A DNA stretch of 64,000 nt from Streptomyces sp. NBC_00483 (GTDB taxonomy: Bacteria; Actinomycetota; Actinomycetes; Streptomycetales; Streptomycetaceae): assembly GCF_036013745.1 (NCBI RefSeq), contig NZ_CP107880.1, positions 5,766,001 to 5,830,000 of the forward strand, read 5' to 3'. Every line of letters starts with the position of its first letter. The stretch's first letter is position 1. Under the pieces are notes generated by a model. That model had not been told where the DNA came from. It did not search any database and saw nothing but the letters and a program-made list of their open reading frames with translations. A program made the position numbers and the translations under genes. Positions 52,406 through 60,540 of the stretch are shown in pieces.

Positions 52406-52894
52406 TCACGAGCGCTTCATGACCCGGACCGCCTCACCCGGCGTCCAGACCTGCACCACCAGGTACTTGTCGTCCTCGACGTAGGTCCTGGTGACCTCGG
52501 TCAGTTCGGTGCGGAACAGGTGGAAGTCGTTCGGGTCAGGGACGGTGACCTGGTCGGTGTAGCGGGAGACGGTCGCGGCGTCCTCGACCAGCTGCGCCCG
52601 GCCGCTGATCCGGGCGTCGCCGCCGCCCATGGTCATGCCCTCGCCCGGATTGGCCTGCACCGCGAACCGCGGGTCGCGCAGCAGATCGCGGGCCTTGAGC
52701 GAGCCGGGCATCATGCCGAGCCAGAACTCCCCGTTCAGGAAACGGACTTCGAGGCCGCTGGTGCGCGGCGAGCCGTCCTTGCGGAGCGTGGCCAGTACGT
52801 GGTGGATGTGCTGCCCGAAGCGGTCCTCGACGGTCTTGGCGAGGTCCGGTTCGGCTTCGGTGAAGGTGGCCCAGGTGGCCGCATTCGACGTCAT
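52406..52894 (-). CDS. Pyridoxamine 5'-phosphate oxidase-family flavin-binding protein
   Basis: The 162-residue protein has the split-barrel fold pattern of the PNPOx-like superfamily (HHVLATLRKDGSPRTSGLEVRFLNGEFWLGM, ARDLLRDPRFAVQANP). Members bind FMN or F420; actinobacterial ones are often F420-dependent reductases or heme-degrading proteins. Cofactor cannot be decided here. ATG 52894 gives a start just before the conserved helix; a longer frame upstream looks non-coding. It diverges from the class II aldolase gene. Confidence 0.85.
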   Translation of the reverse strand: MTSNAATWATFTEAEPDLAKTVEDRFGQHIHHVLATLRKDGSPRTSGLEVRFLNGEFWLGMMPGSLKARDLLRDPRFAVQANPGEGMTMGGGDARISGRAQLVEDAATVSRYTDQVTVPDPNDFHLFRTELTEVTRTYVEDDKYLVVQVWTPGEAVRVMKRS

Positions 52895-52999
52895 GGAGCG
52901 AGTCTCGCGCGTAATGCCGACATCCCCTGTCCGGTATCCCTGCGCGTTTCGCCGCATTCTTTTCACACATCGGCCCTGTCACCTTGCGGGTCGCGGAGG

Positions 53000-53005
53000 T
53001 ACCTT
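53000..53005 (+). promoter_or_regulatory. -10 element of probable leaderless aldolase-family promoter
   Basis: TACCTT lies seven bases before the ATG at 53013. No Shine-Dalgarno at the right spacing is seen. Confidence 0.4.
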
Positions 53006-53012
53006 CCGCACC

Positions 53013-53804
53013 ATGTCGACGCAGAACCTCGCCCCGATACCCCACGACCAGCTCAAGTTCGCGATGCCGCCCGTGCACGAGAGTTACGCCGACGAGCGCA
53101 GGTACCGCAAGGAGCGGCTGGCCGGCGCCCTGCGCATCTTCGGGCGGCTGGGGTACGAGGAGGGGGTCTCCGGGCACATCACCGCCCGCGACCCGGAGTA
53201 CGACGACTGCTACTGGGTCAATCCGTTCGGCGTGCCCTTCAAGCACGTCACGGTCGGCGACCTCGTCCTCGCCAATGGGGACGGGCAGGTCGTGGACGGC
53301 CGCTTCCACGTCAACCAGGCCGCCTTCACCACGCACGTCGCGGTGCACCGGGCCCGCCCCGAGGTGGTCGCGGTCGCGCACTGCCACTCCACGTACGGCC
53401 GCGCCGTGGCCGCGCTCGGCGAGCTGGTCGAGCCGATCACGCAGGAGGCCTGCGCGTTCTACGAGGACCACGCGCTGCTCGACGAGTACACGGGCGTCGG
53501 CGTGGACCCGGAGGAGAGCAAGCGGATCGCCGTCGCGCTCAGCTCGAACAAGGCGCTCGTGCTGCGCAACCACGGGCTGCTCACGGTGGGCGACTCGGTG
53601 GACGCGGCGGCCTGGTGGTTCATCGCTCTGGAGCGGGCCTGCCAGGTGCAGTTGGCGGCGCGCTCGGCGGGGCGACCGGTGCTGATCGACCGGCGGCAGG
53701 CGGTGGCGACCCGCGAGCAGACGGGCAGCGACCTGGTGGGCTGGATCAACTACCAGAGCCTGTGGCAGGACATCTCGCGCAGCGAGCCGGATCTGCTGTC
53801 GTAG
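53013..53804 (+). CDS. Class II aldolase/adducin family protein
   Basis: The 263-residue protein has the class II aldolase fold: GVSGHITARDPEYDD, the zinc-binding AVAHCHSTYGRAVAAL (H-x-H) near residue 125, ALVLRNHGLLTVG (third His), and a long C-terminal helix. Both metal-site segments are intact, so it is probably a metal-dependent aldolase, epimerase or decarboxylase acting on a small sugar phosphate or hydroxy acid. No sugar-utilisation genes adjoin. ATG 53013 is supported by a leaderless-type -10. Confidence 0.88.
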   Translation: MSTQNLAPIPHDQLKFAMPPVHESYADERRYRKERLAGALRIFGRLGYEEGVSGHITARDPEYDDCYWVNPFGVPFKHVTVGDLVLANGDGQVVDGRFHVNQAAFTTHVAVHRARPEVVAVAHCHSTYGRAVAALGELVEPITQEACAFYEDHALLDEYTGVGVDPEESKRIAVALSSNKALVLRNHGLLTVGDSVDAAAWWFIALERACQVQLAARSAGRPVLIDRRQAVATREQTGSDLVGWINYQSLWQDISRSEPDLLS

Positions 53805-53851
53805 CCCTGCTGCCGTAACTCTGCTGTCGTCGCCCCTTGAGTAGCTGCTGA

Positions 53852-54712
53852 TCACCGGAAGTCGCGCAGCACCGCCCGTTTCGTCGTCGCGAACTCCTCG
53901 TCCGTGAGCACGTTCTGGCGGTGCAGCTCGCCCAACTCCCGCAGCCGCCGCAGCAGTACGTCGTGGTCGGTCCTGTGCGGCAGCAGCGGGGGAGTGCCGC
54001 GGGGCGCCGAGGGGTGCGGGAGCCGGGCGGTGACCGCCGCGGCGACGAGGGCGGTCAGCAGGTCCTTGCGGGCGTTGCCCCACAGGTCGAGGGCGTACGA
54101 GTCCTTCTCCGGCGGCAGCTTGGTGTACGGCGAGCCCTTGGGGACGAAGCGCAGCACCCCGTCCTCGTAGCCGGAGTTGGGGACCCACTCCACCTCGTCG
54201 AGGTCGTCGAGCGCGATGACGCGCGGGCCCGTGGAGCGCTTCACCCGGTCCGAGGTCTCGCTCCAGTCGATGCGGACCCGGCTGCCGTCGAAGGAGACGA
54301 GGCCGTCGCTGGAGCGCACCGAGACCGGCACGGCGGGGCCCGGGACGAGGTACGACTCGGCGGGGCCCGGCGGGAGTTGTTCGAGCAACAGGGCTTGGCG
54401 GATCTCCTCGGCGACGTATTCGGCGACCCCGGAGCGGTCCGCGTCGACCGTGAGCCGGTACGGGTCGGCGGTCTCCGGGAGGCGGCCGCCGGTGGCCTGG
54501 AGGAGCGGATCGGCGGCCTCGCGCAGGGTGAGGCGCAGCCGGCCGCGCTTGCGCTCGGGTTCGTAGGCGACACCGGCCACGGCGGTGAGCGGCACGTCGA
54601 TCTCGCCGTAGGTCTGCCGCAGCAGGGCGACCGACCGGTGCAGACCCGGGGTGATGCGGACCCTGGTTCCGTCGAAGGCCCAGGTTCCGTCCCGCTGGAT
54701 GATCTCGGCCAT
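53852..54712 (-). CDS. DUF4429 / SHOCT-domain protein
   Basis: The 286-residue protein has two DUF4429 repeats (residues about 1-110 and 125-225; each has GTWAFDGTRVRIT or GLVSFDGSRVRID). A C-terminal SHOCT motif (LRELGELHRQNVLTDEEFATTKRAVL) follows. SHOCT is a short oligomerisation or membrane-associated domain often at C-termini of uncharacterised proteins. Function is unknown. It is cytoplasmic by prediction, with no signal. A -10-like GAGAAT is six bases from the ATG. Confidence 0.85.
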   Translation of the reverse strand: MAEIIQRDGTWAFDGTRVRITPGLHRSVALLRQTYGEIDVPLTAVAGVAYEPERKRGRLRLTLREAADPLLQATGGRLPETADPYRLTVDADRSGVAEYVAEEIRQALLLEQLPPGPAESYLVPGPAVPVSVRSSDGLVSFDGSRVRIDWSETSDRVKRSTGPRVIALDDLDEVEWVPNSGYEDGVLRFVPKGSPYTKLPPEKDSYALDLWGNARKDLLTALVAAAVTARLPHPSAPRGTPPLLPHRTDHDVLLRRLRELGELHRQNVLTDEEFATTKRAVLRDFR

Positions 54713-54860
54713 ACGGAAATTCTCGCAGCGACGTCAACACTCCGGTCAATGCAGGTCAAAGCCATTCACTCCTGAGGGGTGAGCCCGTGCGTCCTCGCGC
54801 CCCCGGCGTGCGGCACAATTCCCCTTCAGGGTGCGGAAGTTGACGAGGGTGGGGGCGGCA

Positions 54861-56132
54861 GTGGCGGTGCAGGAAGCGCGGAACGACCGGACGGCGCACG
54901 AGGGCGGGTGCACCTGCGGCGACTGTCCGCGCGGGGCGCGTGAGGGGCACCGCAGGGCTGTGGCCCGATTCGCCGCGAAGCGGGACGAGTTGGCGGCGGG
55001 CCAGGGCCTGCCCGCGGCCGTCGCGCACTCGGCAGGTGCGTCCCGGCAGTGGATCTCCGACGAACTCACCCAGTCCGCACGGGCGATGGCCGACCGCGGC
55101 CGCGAGGAGGGCGTGGCCTGGTTCACCCAACTGTGGCCGCGCACGCTGTGCGTGGTGTGGGGCGGCGTGGTCGCGCTGCTGATCACCCAGTCGCTCACCG
55201 CGATCGGCGCCGGCTGGACCGCCGCCCGCACGGCGGGGCTCGTGGCCGCGCTGGTGGTGGGCGGGCTGCTCACAGCGGCCGGGTATCTGCACCGGGCGCG
55301 CGGCGGCATGCTCGCGCCGCTGATCGGCGAGGACAACCGCCTGTCGACCTCGCGCGCGGTGGCGTGCGGTGTGCTCCTGCCGACCTTGTACGCGGTCCTC
55401 GTCCTCGCCGGTGAACTGGCGCTCGCCTCGGGGCCCGCGCGGCGTGACGCGCTCATCGACGGCCTCGAACTCGCGCGTGGGGCAGGTCTGTTGACGGTGC
55501 TCGCGGTGGTGTGCGCGGTGGCCGTGCTCGTACGGCGGGTGGTGGGGGTCCGCGTCGGCGGGCAGCGGCTCCAGAAGCTCCGGGCGCCGCGGCCGCGCGC
55601 CGCCGACCTGCTCACCGACGACTCCGGACGCGGCAGCTTCACGGACATCCAGTACGCCGCCGTGGGCGCGGCCGTCGTCGTCTGGGCGGTCGTCCGCCTC
55701 GCCCGCCGTCCCGACCAGCTGCCGGACCTGCCGTGGTCCCTCGCGGTCCTGGTGGCCGTGTCCGCGGCGACGTATCTCACCGGCAAGTACGCGGAGGGCG
55801 GCCGACCGGCGATCCTCTCCGTGGTGCGGGCGCGGGAGGCCGGTGACCTGGACGCGCCGATCCGCACCGGCGACGACATCGAGATCCGTGGCGCCGGATT
55901 CGTGCCGGCAGGGGCGGGCACCGTGGACCAGCTCGCGCGGGTCGCCGTGCGGATCGGGCCGGTCCACGTCCATGTGCCGCTCGTCCCGGTCGCCGGCGGC
56001 TTCACCAACCCGACCGACGCGCTGCTCACGGTGCCTGTCCCGGTGGATGTGGAGCCGGGGCGGGTCGAGGTGCAGGTGATCACGGCGGCGGGCGTCGAGA
56101 CGAACCGGTGCGGCATCGACGTCGTCGACTGA
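54861..56132 (+). CDS. Multi-pass membrane protein with N-terminal Cys motif
   Basis: The protein has about six membrane helices (between residues 95 and 300). An N-terminal cytoplasmic region starts with a CTCGDC motif, a possible metal or redox site. A C-terminal domain with an IPT/TIG-like beta sandwich (IEIRGAGFVPAG, VHVHVPLVPVAGGF) follows. Function is unknown. I prefer GTG 54861, which has GGGGG seven bases upstream (423 residues). GTG 54831 is in frame and would add ten residues. It diverges from the DUF4429 gene. Confidence 0.75.
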   Translation: MAVQEARNDRTAHEGGCTCGDCPRGAREGHRRAVARFAAKRDELAAGQGLPAAVAHSAGASRQWISDELTQSARAMADRGREEGVAWFTQLWPRTLCVVWGGVVALLITQSLTAIGAGWTAARTAGLVAALVVGGLLTAAGYLHRARGGMLAPLIGEDNRLSTSRAVACGVLLPTLYAVLVLAGELALASGPARRDALIDGLELARGAGLLTVLAVVCAVAVLVRRVVGVRVGGQRLQKLRAPRPRAADLLTDDSGRGSFTDIQYAAVGAAVVVWAVVRLARRPDQLPDLPWSLAVLVAVSAATYLTGKYAEGGRPAILSVVRAREAGDLDAPIRTGDDIEIRGAGFVPAGAGTVDQLARVAVRIGPVHVHVPLVPVAGGFTNPTDALLTVPVPVDVEPGRVEVQVITAAGVETNRCGIDVVD

Positions 56133-56223
56133 AGGGGCCGATCGGCTTCCGTAGTGAGCCCGGGCGTGCTCTCGTACGTATGGTCAGGTAAAGACACCAG
56201 GCCCGAGAGGCGGCGGAGCGGCT

Positions 56224-56748
56224 ATGGCGCACGGCATGCGATCCGACCTGACCACGAACTACGGCCCACCGTCCGGAGGCCGGCGCGACGCGGCGCAGAG
56301 GTACGCGCTCGTGCCGTTGCGCATCTTCCTCGGCGTCACGTTCATCTACGCTGCCTTCGACAAGCTCACCGACAGCGCGTTCTTCAAGGCCAGTGGGAGC
56401 GGCTCGATCGGTGACCAGATGCGGGGCGTGCGGGACACGTCCGCGATCCCGGCGCTGGTCGACCTCGCGCTGAAGTCGCCGTCGGGGTTCGGCTACGCGA
56501 TCGCCTTCGGCGAACTGGCGGTCGGGGTCGGGGCGCTGCTCGGAGTTCTTACGCGGCTCGCGGCGGTCGGTGGGGCGTTGATCTCGCTGAGCCTGTGGTT
56601 GACGGTGAGTTGGGCGACGGAGCCGTATTACCTCGGGAACGACTTGGCGTATCTGATGGCGTGGCTGCCTTTGGTTTTGGCGGGGGCGGCGGTGTGGTCG
56701 GTGGATTCGTGGTGGCGGGGCCGGAGGGCCAGGTCGTCCGGGTATTGA
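56224..56748 (+). CDS. DoxX-family membrane protein
   Basis: The 174-residue protein has about four membrane helices and the DoxX-like pattern (LVPLRIFLGVTFIYAAFDKLTDSAFF, IAFGELAVGVGALLGVLTRLAAVGGA, YLMAWLPLVLAGA). DoxX proteins are quinone- or redox-associated membrane proteins; some link to thiol redox. ATG 56224 follows GGCGGAGCGG. It is the last plus-strand gene before the convergent LiaF-like operon. Confidence 0.87.
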   Translation: MAHGMRSDLTTNYGPPSGGRRDAAQRYALVPLRIFLGVTFIYAAFDKLTDSAFFKASGSGSIGDQMRGVRDTSAIPALVDLALKSPSGFGYAIAFGELAVGVGALLGVLTRLAAVGGALISLSLWLTVSWATEPYYLGNDLAYLMAWLPLVLAGAAVWSVDSWWRGRRARSSGY

Positions 56749-56775
56749 GGCGGAGGGCGTTGAGGCCGCGGGGCG

Positions 56776-57021
56776 CTACTTATTGAGCCCCGTTGTCGAA
56801 CGAGAGCCCGCGGGGTCCGGGGCGGAGCCCCGGGAGCGCAACCCCGTCATCCGCCGAACCATTCCGACGACCGCCGCCAGGCAAAGGCCCCCGCACACCA
56901 GCGGGATCCCGGCGAACCACGGCGTGTCCCACGCGCCCCCCGCGTCGCCGAAGTAGACGACCGCCGTCGTCATCAGGACCAGGCCCGCGACCAGCCGGCC
57001 CGGATGGAATTCACTTCGCAC
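56776..57021 (-). CDS. Small two-helix membrane protein
   Basis: GTG 57021 overlaps the stop of the PspC/LiaF-like gene, so it is its downstream operon partner. The 81-residue product has two hydrophobic segments (about 10-23 and 33-53) separated by GDAGGAWDTPW, and the basic end VRRMTG. The last 20 residues (LRSRGSAPDPAGSRSTTGLNK) come from the dispersed repeat. No known domain. Confidence 0.7.
   Translation of the reverse strand: MRSEFHPGRLVAGLVLMTTAVVYFGDAGGAWDTPWFAGIPLVCGGLCLAAVVGMVRRMTGLRSRGSAPDPAGSRSTTGLNK
56811..56832 (-). repeat. Dispersed GC-rich repeat core
   Basis: CGGGGTCCGGGGCGGAGCCCCG, the same palindromic core as at 16.8, 38.1 and 50.7 kb. It lies inside the 3' coding end of the small membrane-protein gene. 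Confidence 0.75.
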
Positions 57022-58315
57022 GGTCCACCTCCACCTGTCCGAGCCCGACCTCGACGTGCACCTTGAGGGTGCCGGCGTCCTTCGCTCCGTCGCCCCGCGC
57101 CGGAATCGTGATGTTCCGGTCGAGGCCCGGCCGGATGTCCACGTCGCGCGACACGTCCTCGGGGAGCCGGATGGCCCCGACCCCGACCTCGAGGTGCAGT
57201 TCCGCGTCCGCGTCCGGCGGCAGCACGATCGTCGCCCGACCCGCGCCGACCTCGACGTGGGTGGTCGCGGTCGCGTGCTCGGCGAGGTCCACACCGGACA
57301 GGTCGAGCGTGCCGTCGCCCGAGCCCAGTTCGTAGCTCTGGCGCAGGTCCGTGGCGCTCGCCGGGTTCCAGTTCCGCTCCGCCCACTCCGTGCTGATGTT
57401 CGCGGGCAGCGCGGCGGACGCCGTGAGCAGGCCCGCCGTGATCAGCGCGAGGAGGATCGAGCCGACCCCGGTGCGGCCGCGGAAGGCGCTCACCGCGATG
57501 CCCAGGCCGAACACGGCGAGCGCGCAGGCGAGGCCGGTCTGCAGGCTGGCGCTGAACGTGCGCTCGTCCCACGTGACGCCCGTGCCGACGGCGCCGGCGA
57601 TCAGCGCCCCGAGGAACGTGAGCGCGCCGATGCCACGCGGTCCGGACGGCTGCGGTGGCGCGGCCGGCCCTGCGGCGACGGGCCCGCGCCAGGAGCCGAA
57701 CCGGGCCGCCGGGCGTTCATCGGCGCCGGGCGGACCCCACAGGTAGCCGGTGGCGCCGTCGTGCGTACCGTCCTTCACGATCGGGTCGCGCCACCACGAA
57801 GGCCCGCGCGCGACCGGCGGCGCCTGCGCCTCCGGCGGCGCGTCCGCGACGGCCTGGGCCGCCACCGGGTCCGGGTCGGCGCCGCGCCGCGCCTGCGACC
57901 AGTAGCCGGCGCCGGCCAGCAACAGGGCGAGTACGACGGCGAAGGTCAGCGCGCCTCCGTTGTTGAGCATGGAGAGGAACACCCCGCAGCCGACGAGCGC
58001 GGTGACGATCGCGGCGAGCCCAGGGCCGTCCACCCGCCCCGTGAGGAGCTTGCGGAACTCGTTCTCGTCCTCGTCGTCGTACGGCGCGAACAGCCACGCG
58101 AAGCCGTAGAAGATCAGCCCGACGCCGCCGGTCACCGAGAGCACCGACAGGCCGATGCGGAAGATCACCGGGTCCATGTCGCACTGCCGGCCGAGCCCCG
58201 CGCACACCCCGCCCAGCGTCTTGTACCGCCGGTCCCTGCGGAATCCGCGCAGTGACCTGGCCGGGGGCGGTTCGGGGGCCACGGTGTCCGTGTCCTGAGG
58301 AGGCTGCTCCGTCAT
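57011..58315 (-). CDS. PspC-domain protein with LiaF-like C-terminal domain
   Basis: The 434-residue protein has an N-terminal PspC domain (RRDRRYKTLGGVCAGLGRQCDMDPVIFRIGLSV), about five further membrane helices and a C-terminal extracytoplasmic-type beta domain with repeated VEVGAG/VEVGVG motifs. This is the LiaF C-terminal (cell wall-active antibiotic response) pattern. In LiaFSR systems LiaF restrains the kinase. The adjacent divergent PspC-fused histidine kinase and regulator fit a three-component envelope-stress system. The GTG of a small membrane-protein gene overlaps its stop. Confidence 0.87.
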   Translation of the reverse strand: MTEQPPQDTDTVAPEPPPARSLRGFRRDRRYKTLGGVCAGLGRQCDMDPVIFRIGLSVLSVTGGVGLIFYGFAWLFAPYDDEDENEFRKLLTGRVDGPGLAAIVTALVGCGVFLSMLNNGGALTFAVVLALLLAGAGYWSQARRGADPDPVAAQAVADAPPEAQAPPVARGPSWWRDPIVKDGTHDGATGYLWGPPGADERPAARFGSWRGPVAAGPAAPPQPSGPRGIGALTFLGALIAGAVGTGVTWDERTFSASLQTGLACALAVFGLGIAVSAFRGRTGVGSILLALITAGLLTASAALPANISTEWAERNWNPASATDLRQSYELGSGDGTLDLSGVDLAEHATATTHVEVGAGRATIVLPPDADAELHLEVGVGAIRLPEDVSRDVDIRPGLDRNITIPARGDGAKDAGTLKVHVEVGLGQVEVDRAK

Positions 58316-58494
58316 ACGTACATCGTGACGGCCGAGGCCCGTCCGCGGCAGTCGGGACAACCCTGGCCGAACCCTGAGATCGTCCCTGAGTCCTCGGCGT
58401 CACCCGCGGCCACGACCCCGGGCCCGAAGATCAGGGAAGTATCCGGGGCCGACCCTGATGCCCGGCCCCTCTCCCGCGTGTGACGATCGGTGGC

Positions 58495-59799
58495 ATGCCG
58501 GAAGCAGCGACCGCCCCCCTCGCCGAGGACCGAGACCCGCGGCCGCCGCGCAAGCTCTACCGCAGCAGCGACGGACGCTGGCTGGGCGGAGTCGCGCGGG
58601 GCCTCGCGGGGCATCTCGGGCTGCCGGTGATCTGGGTGCGCCTGGTCTTCGTCGGCCTGTTCATGGCGGACGGGCTCGGGGCGCTGCTGTACGCGGCGTT
58701 CTGGTTCTTCGTGCCGCTCGGCGTGGGCGGCGTCGGCGCGGACCGCCCGCCCGTCCTCAGTACGGAGACGTCCCCCGACGGCCGCCGCCGGCTGGTGACG
58801 CGCAAGCCGGACAAGGGCCAGATCCTCGCCCTGCTCCTGATGGTCGTCGTAGCGATGATCTTCGTGGAGAACGTGAACCTGACCGGCAACACCAAGGCGT
58901 ATCTGATCCCCACCGTGCTCGTCGCCGCGGGCGTCGCCCTCGTCTGGCGGCAGGCCGACAACGCGCGCAGGGCCCGCTGGATGGAGGTCGGCCGCCGCAA
59001 GCGCACGCTGAGCCTGGCCCGCGCGGCCTCCGGCGTGCTGCTCGTCGGCGTGGGCGTCACCGGCGTCTTCGTCACGCAGGGCGCCACCGAGCACATCGGC
59101 CCGATCCTCCAGGCGGCGCTCGCCGTCATCGTGGGCATCGCGCTTCTTGCCGGCCCCTACCTGATCCGGATGACGCAGGACCTCTCCGAGGAACGCCTGA
59201 TGCGCATCCGCGCGCAGGAGCGGGCGGAGGTCGCGGCCCATGTGCACGACTCGGTCCTGCACACGCTCACCCTGATCCAGCGCAACGCGGACAGCCCGGC
59301 CGAGGTGCGCCGCCTCGCCCGCGCCCAGGAACGCGACCTGCGGGCGTGGCTCTACAAACCGGCCGCCGCGGAGAACCCGCAGGAGCCGGAGACCGTGGCG
59401 GAGGCGGTGAAGCGCAACGCGGCCGAGGTCGAGGACAAGCACGGGGTCCCGCTGGAGGTCGTGGTGGTGGGCGACACCCTGCTCGACGAGCAGTTGTCGG
59501 CACAGATGCAGGCCGCGAGGGAAGCGATGGTGAACGCCGCCAAGTACGGTGGCGTGGGCGGCGCGGTCCAGGTGTACGCGGAGGTCGAGGGCGACGTCGA
59601 CGGGGAAGAGGTCTTCGTCTCCGTACGTGACCGGGGACCCGGCTTCGACCTCGACTCCATCCCGCCCGACCGCATGGGCGTAAGAGAATCCATCATCGGC
59701 CGGATGGAACGCAACGGCGGGACGGCCCGGCTGCGGGCGGTACCGGACGGCGGCACCGAGGTCGAACTGACCATGAAGAGGGCGGAAGGGACGTCATGA
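58495..59799 (+). CDS. PspC-fused sensor histidine kinase (LiaS-like)
   Basis: The 434-residue kinase has an N-terminal PspC domain (KLYRSSDGRWLGGVARGLAGHLGLPVIWVRLVFV), about four more membrane helices, a HisKA_3 dimerisation helix (VAAHVHDSVLHTLTLIQRNAD with the phospho-His) and an HATPase domain (AMVNAAKYGG, VRDRGPGFD). ATG 58495 is used; GTG 58480 is in frame. It overlaps the next gene by four bases and diverges from the PspC/LiaF-like gene. It is probably an envelope-stress sensor. Confidence 0.9.
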   Translation: MPEAATAPLAEDRDPRPPRKLYRSSDGRWLGGVARGLAGHLGLPVIWVRLVFVGLFMADGLGALLYAAFWFFVPLGVGGVGADRPPVLSTETSPDGRRRLVTRKPDKGQILALLLMVVVAMIFVENVNLTGNTKAYLIPTVLVAAGVALVWRQADNARRARWMEVGRRKRTLSLARAASGVLLVGVGVTGVFVTQGATEHIGPILQAALAVIVGIALLAGPYLIRMTQDLSEERLMRIRAQERAEVAAHVHDSVLHTLTLIQRNADSPAEVRRLARAQERDLRAWLYKPAAAENPQEPETVAEAVKRNAAEVEDKHGVPLEVVVVGDTLLDEQLSAQMQAAREAMVNAAKYGGVGGAVQVYAEVEGDVDGEEVFVSVRDRGPGFDLDSIPPDRMGVRESIIGRMERNGGTARLRAVPDGGTEVELTMKRAEGTS

Positions 59800-60479
59800 C
59801 CGACGAGGCAGCTCAGACGCGACGAGTACGAGTGGTCCTGGTCGACGACCACCGGATGTTCCGCACCGGCGTCCAGGCGGAGATCGGCCGCACCGAGGAG
59901 ACGGGCGTCGAGGTGGTCGGCGAGGCCGCCGACGTCGACCAGGCGATCACGGTGATCACGGCGACAAGGCCCGAGGTGGTGCTCCTCGACGTGCACCTTC
60001 CCGGTGGCGGAGGCGTCGAAGTGCTGCGCCGCAGCGCCCAGATGATGGGGGACGCGGAGAACCCGGTGCGCTTCCTGGCGCTGTCGGTCTCGGACGCGGC
60101 GGAGGACGTGATCGGCGTGATCCGGGGCGGCGCCCGCGGCTACGTCACGAAGACGATCACCGGCACGGACCTCGTGAACTCCATCTTCCGCGTCCAGGAG
60201 GGCGACGCGGTGTTCTCGCCACGCCTCGCCGGTTTCGTCCTCGACGCCTTCGCCTCGACGGACGCGCCGCCGGTGGACGAGGACCTCGACCGCCTCACCC
60301 AGCGCGAGCGCGAGGTCCTGCGCCTCATCGCGCGCGGCTACGCGTACAAGGAGATCGCCAAGCAGCTCTTCATCTCCGTCAAGACGGTCGAGTCGCACGT
60401 CTCTGCGGTGCTGCGCAAGCTCCAGCTCTCGAACCGGCACGAGCTGACGCGGTGGGCGACGGCGCGACGGTTGGTGTGA
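59796..60479 (+). CDS. LuxR-family response regulator (LiaR-like)
   Basis: The 227-residue NarL/FixJ-type regulator has a receiver domain (VVLVDDHRMFRTGVQAEI, phospho-Asp in VVLLDVHLPGGGG, K in YVTKTI) and a C-terminal LuxR HTH (LTQREREVLRLIARGYAYKEIAKQLFISVKTVESHVSAVLRKLQL). ATG 59796 overlaps the kinase stop (ATGA), so kinase and regulator are translationally coupled. Targets are unknown; the divergent LiaF-like operon is the likely one. Confidence 0.93.
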   Translation: MTDEAAQTRRVRVVLVDDHRMFRTGVQAEIGRTEETGVEVVGEAADVDQAITVITATRPEVVLLDVHLPGGGGVEVLRRSAQMMGDAENPVRFLALSVSDAAEDVIGVIRGGARGYVTKTITGTDLVNSIFRVQEGDAVFSPRLAGFVLDAFASTDAPPVDEDLDRLTQREREVLRLIARGYAYKEIAKQLFISVKTVESHVSAVLRKLQLSNRHELTRWATARRLV

Positions 60480-60540
60480 CGGTCCGGTAGGCGGGCCCGC
60501 GATCACACGGTTACCCTGTGCCCGACGGGAGGAGGGCGGC

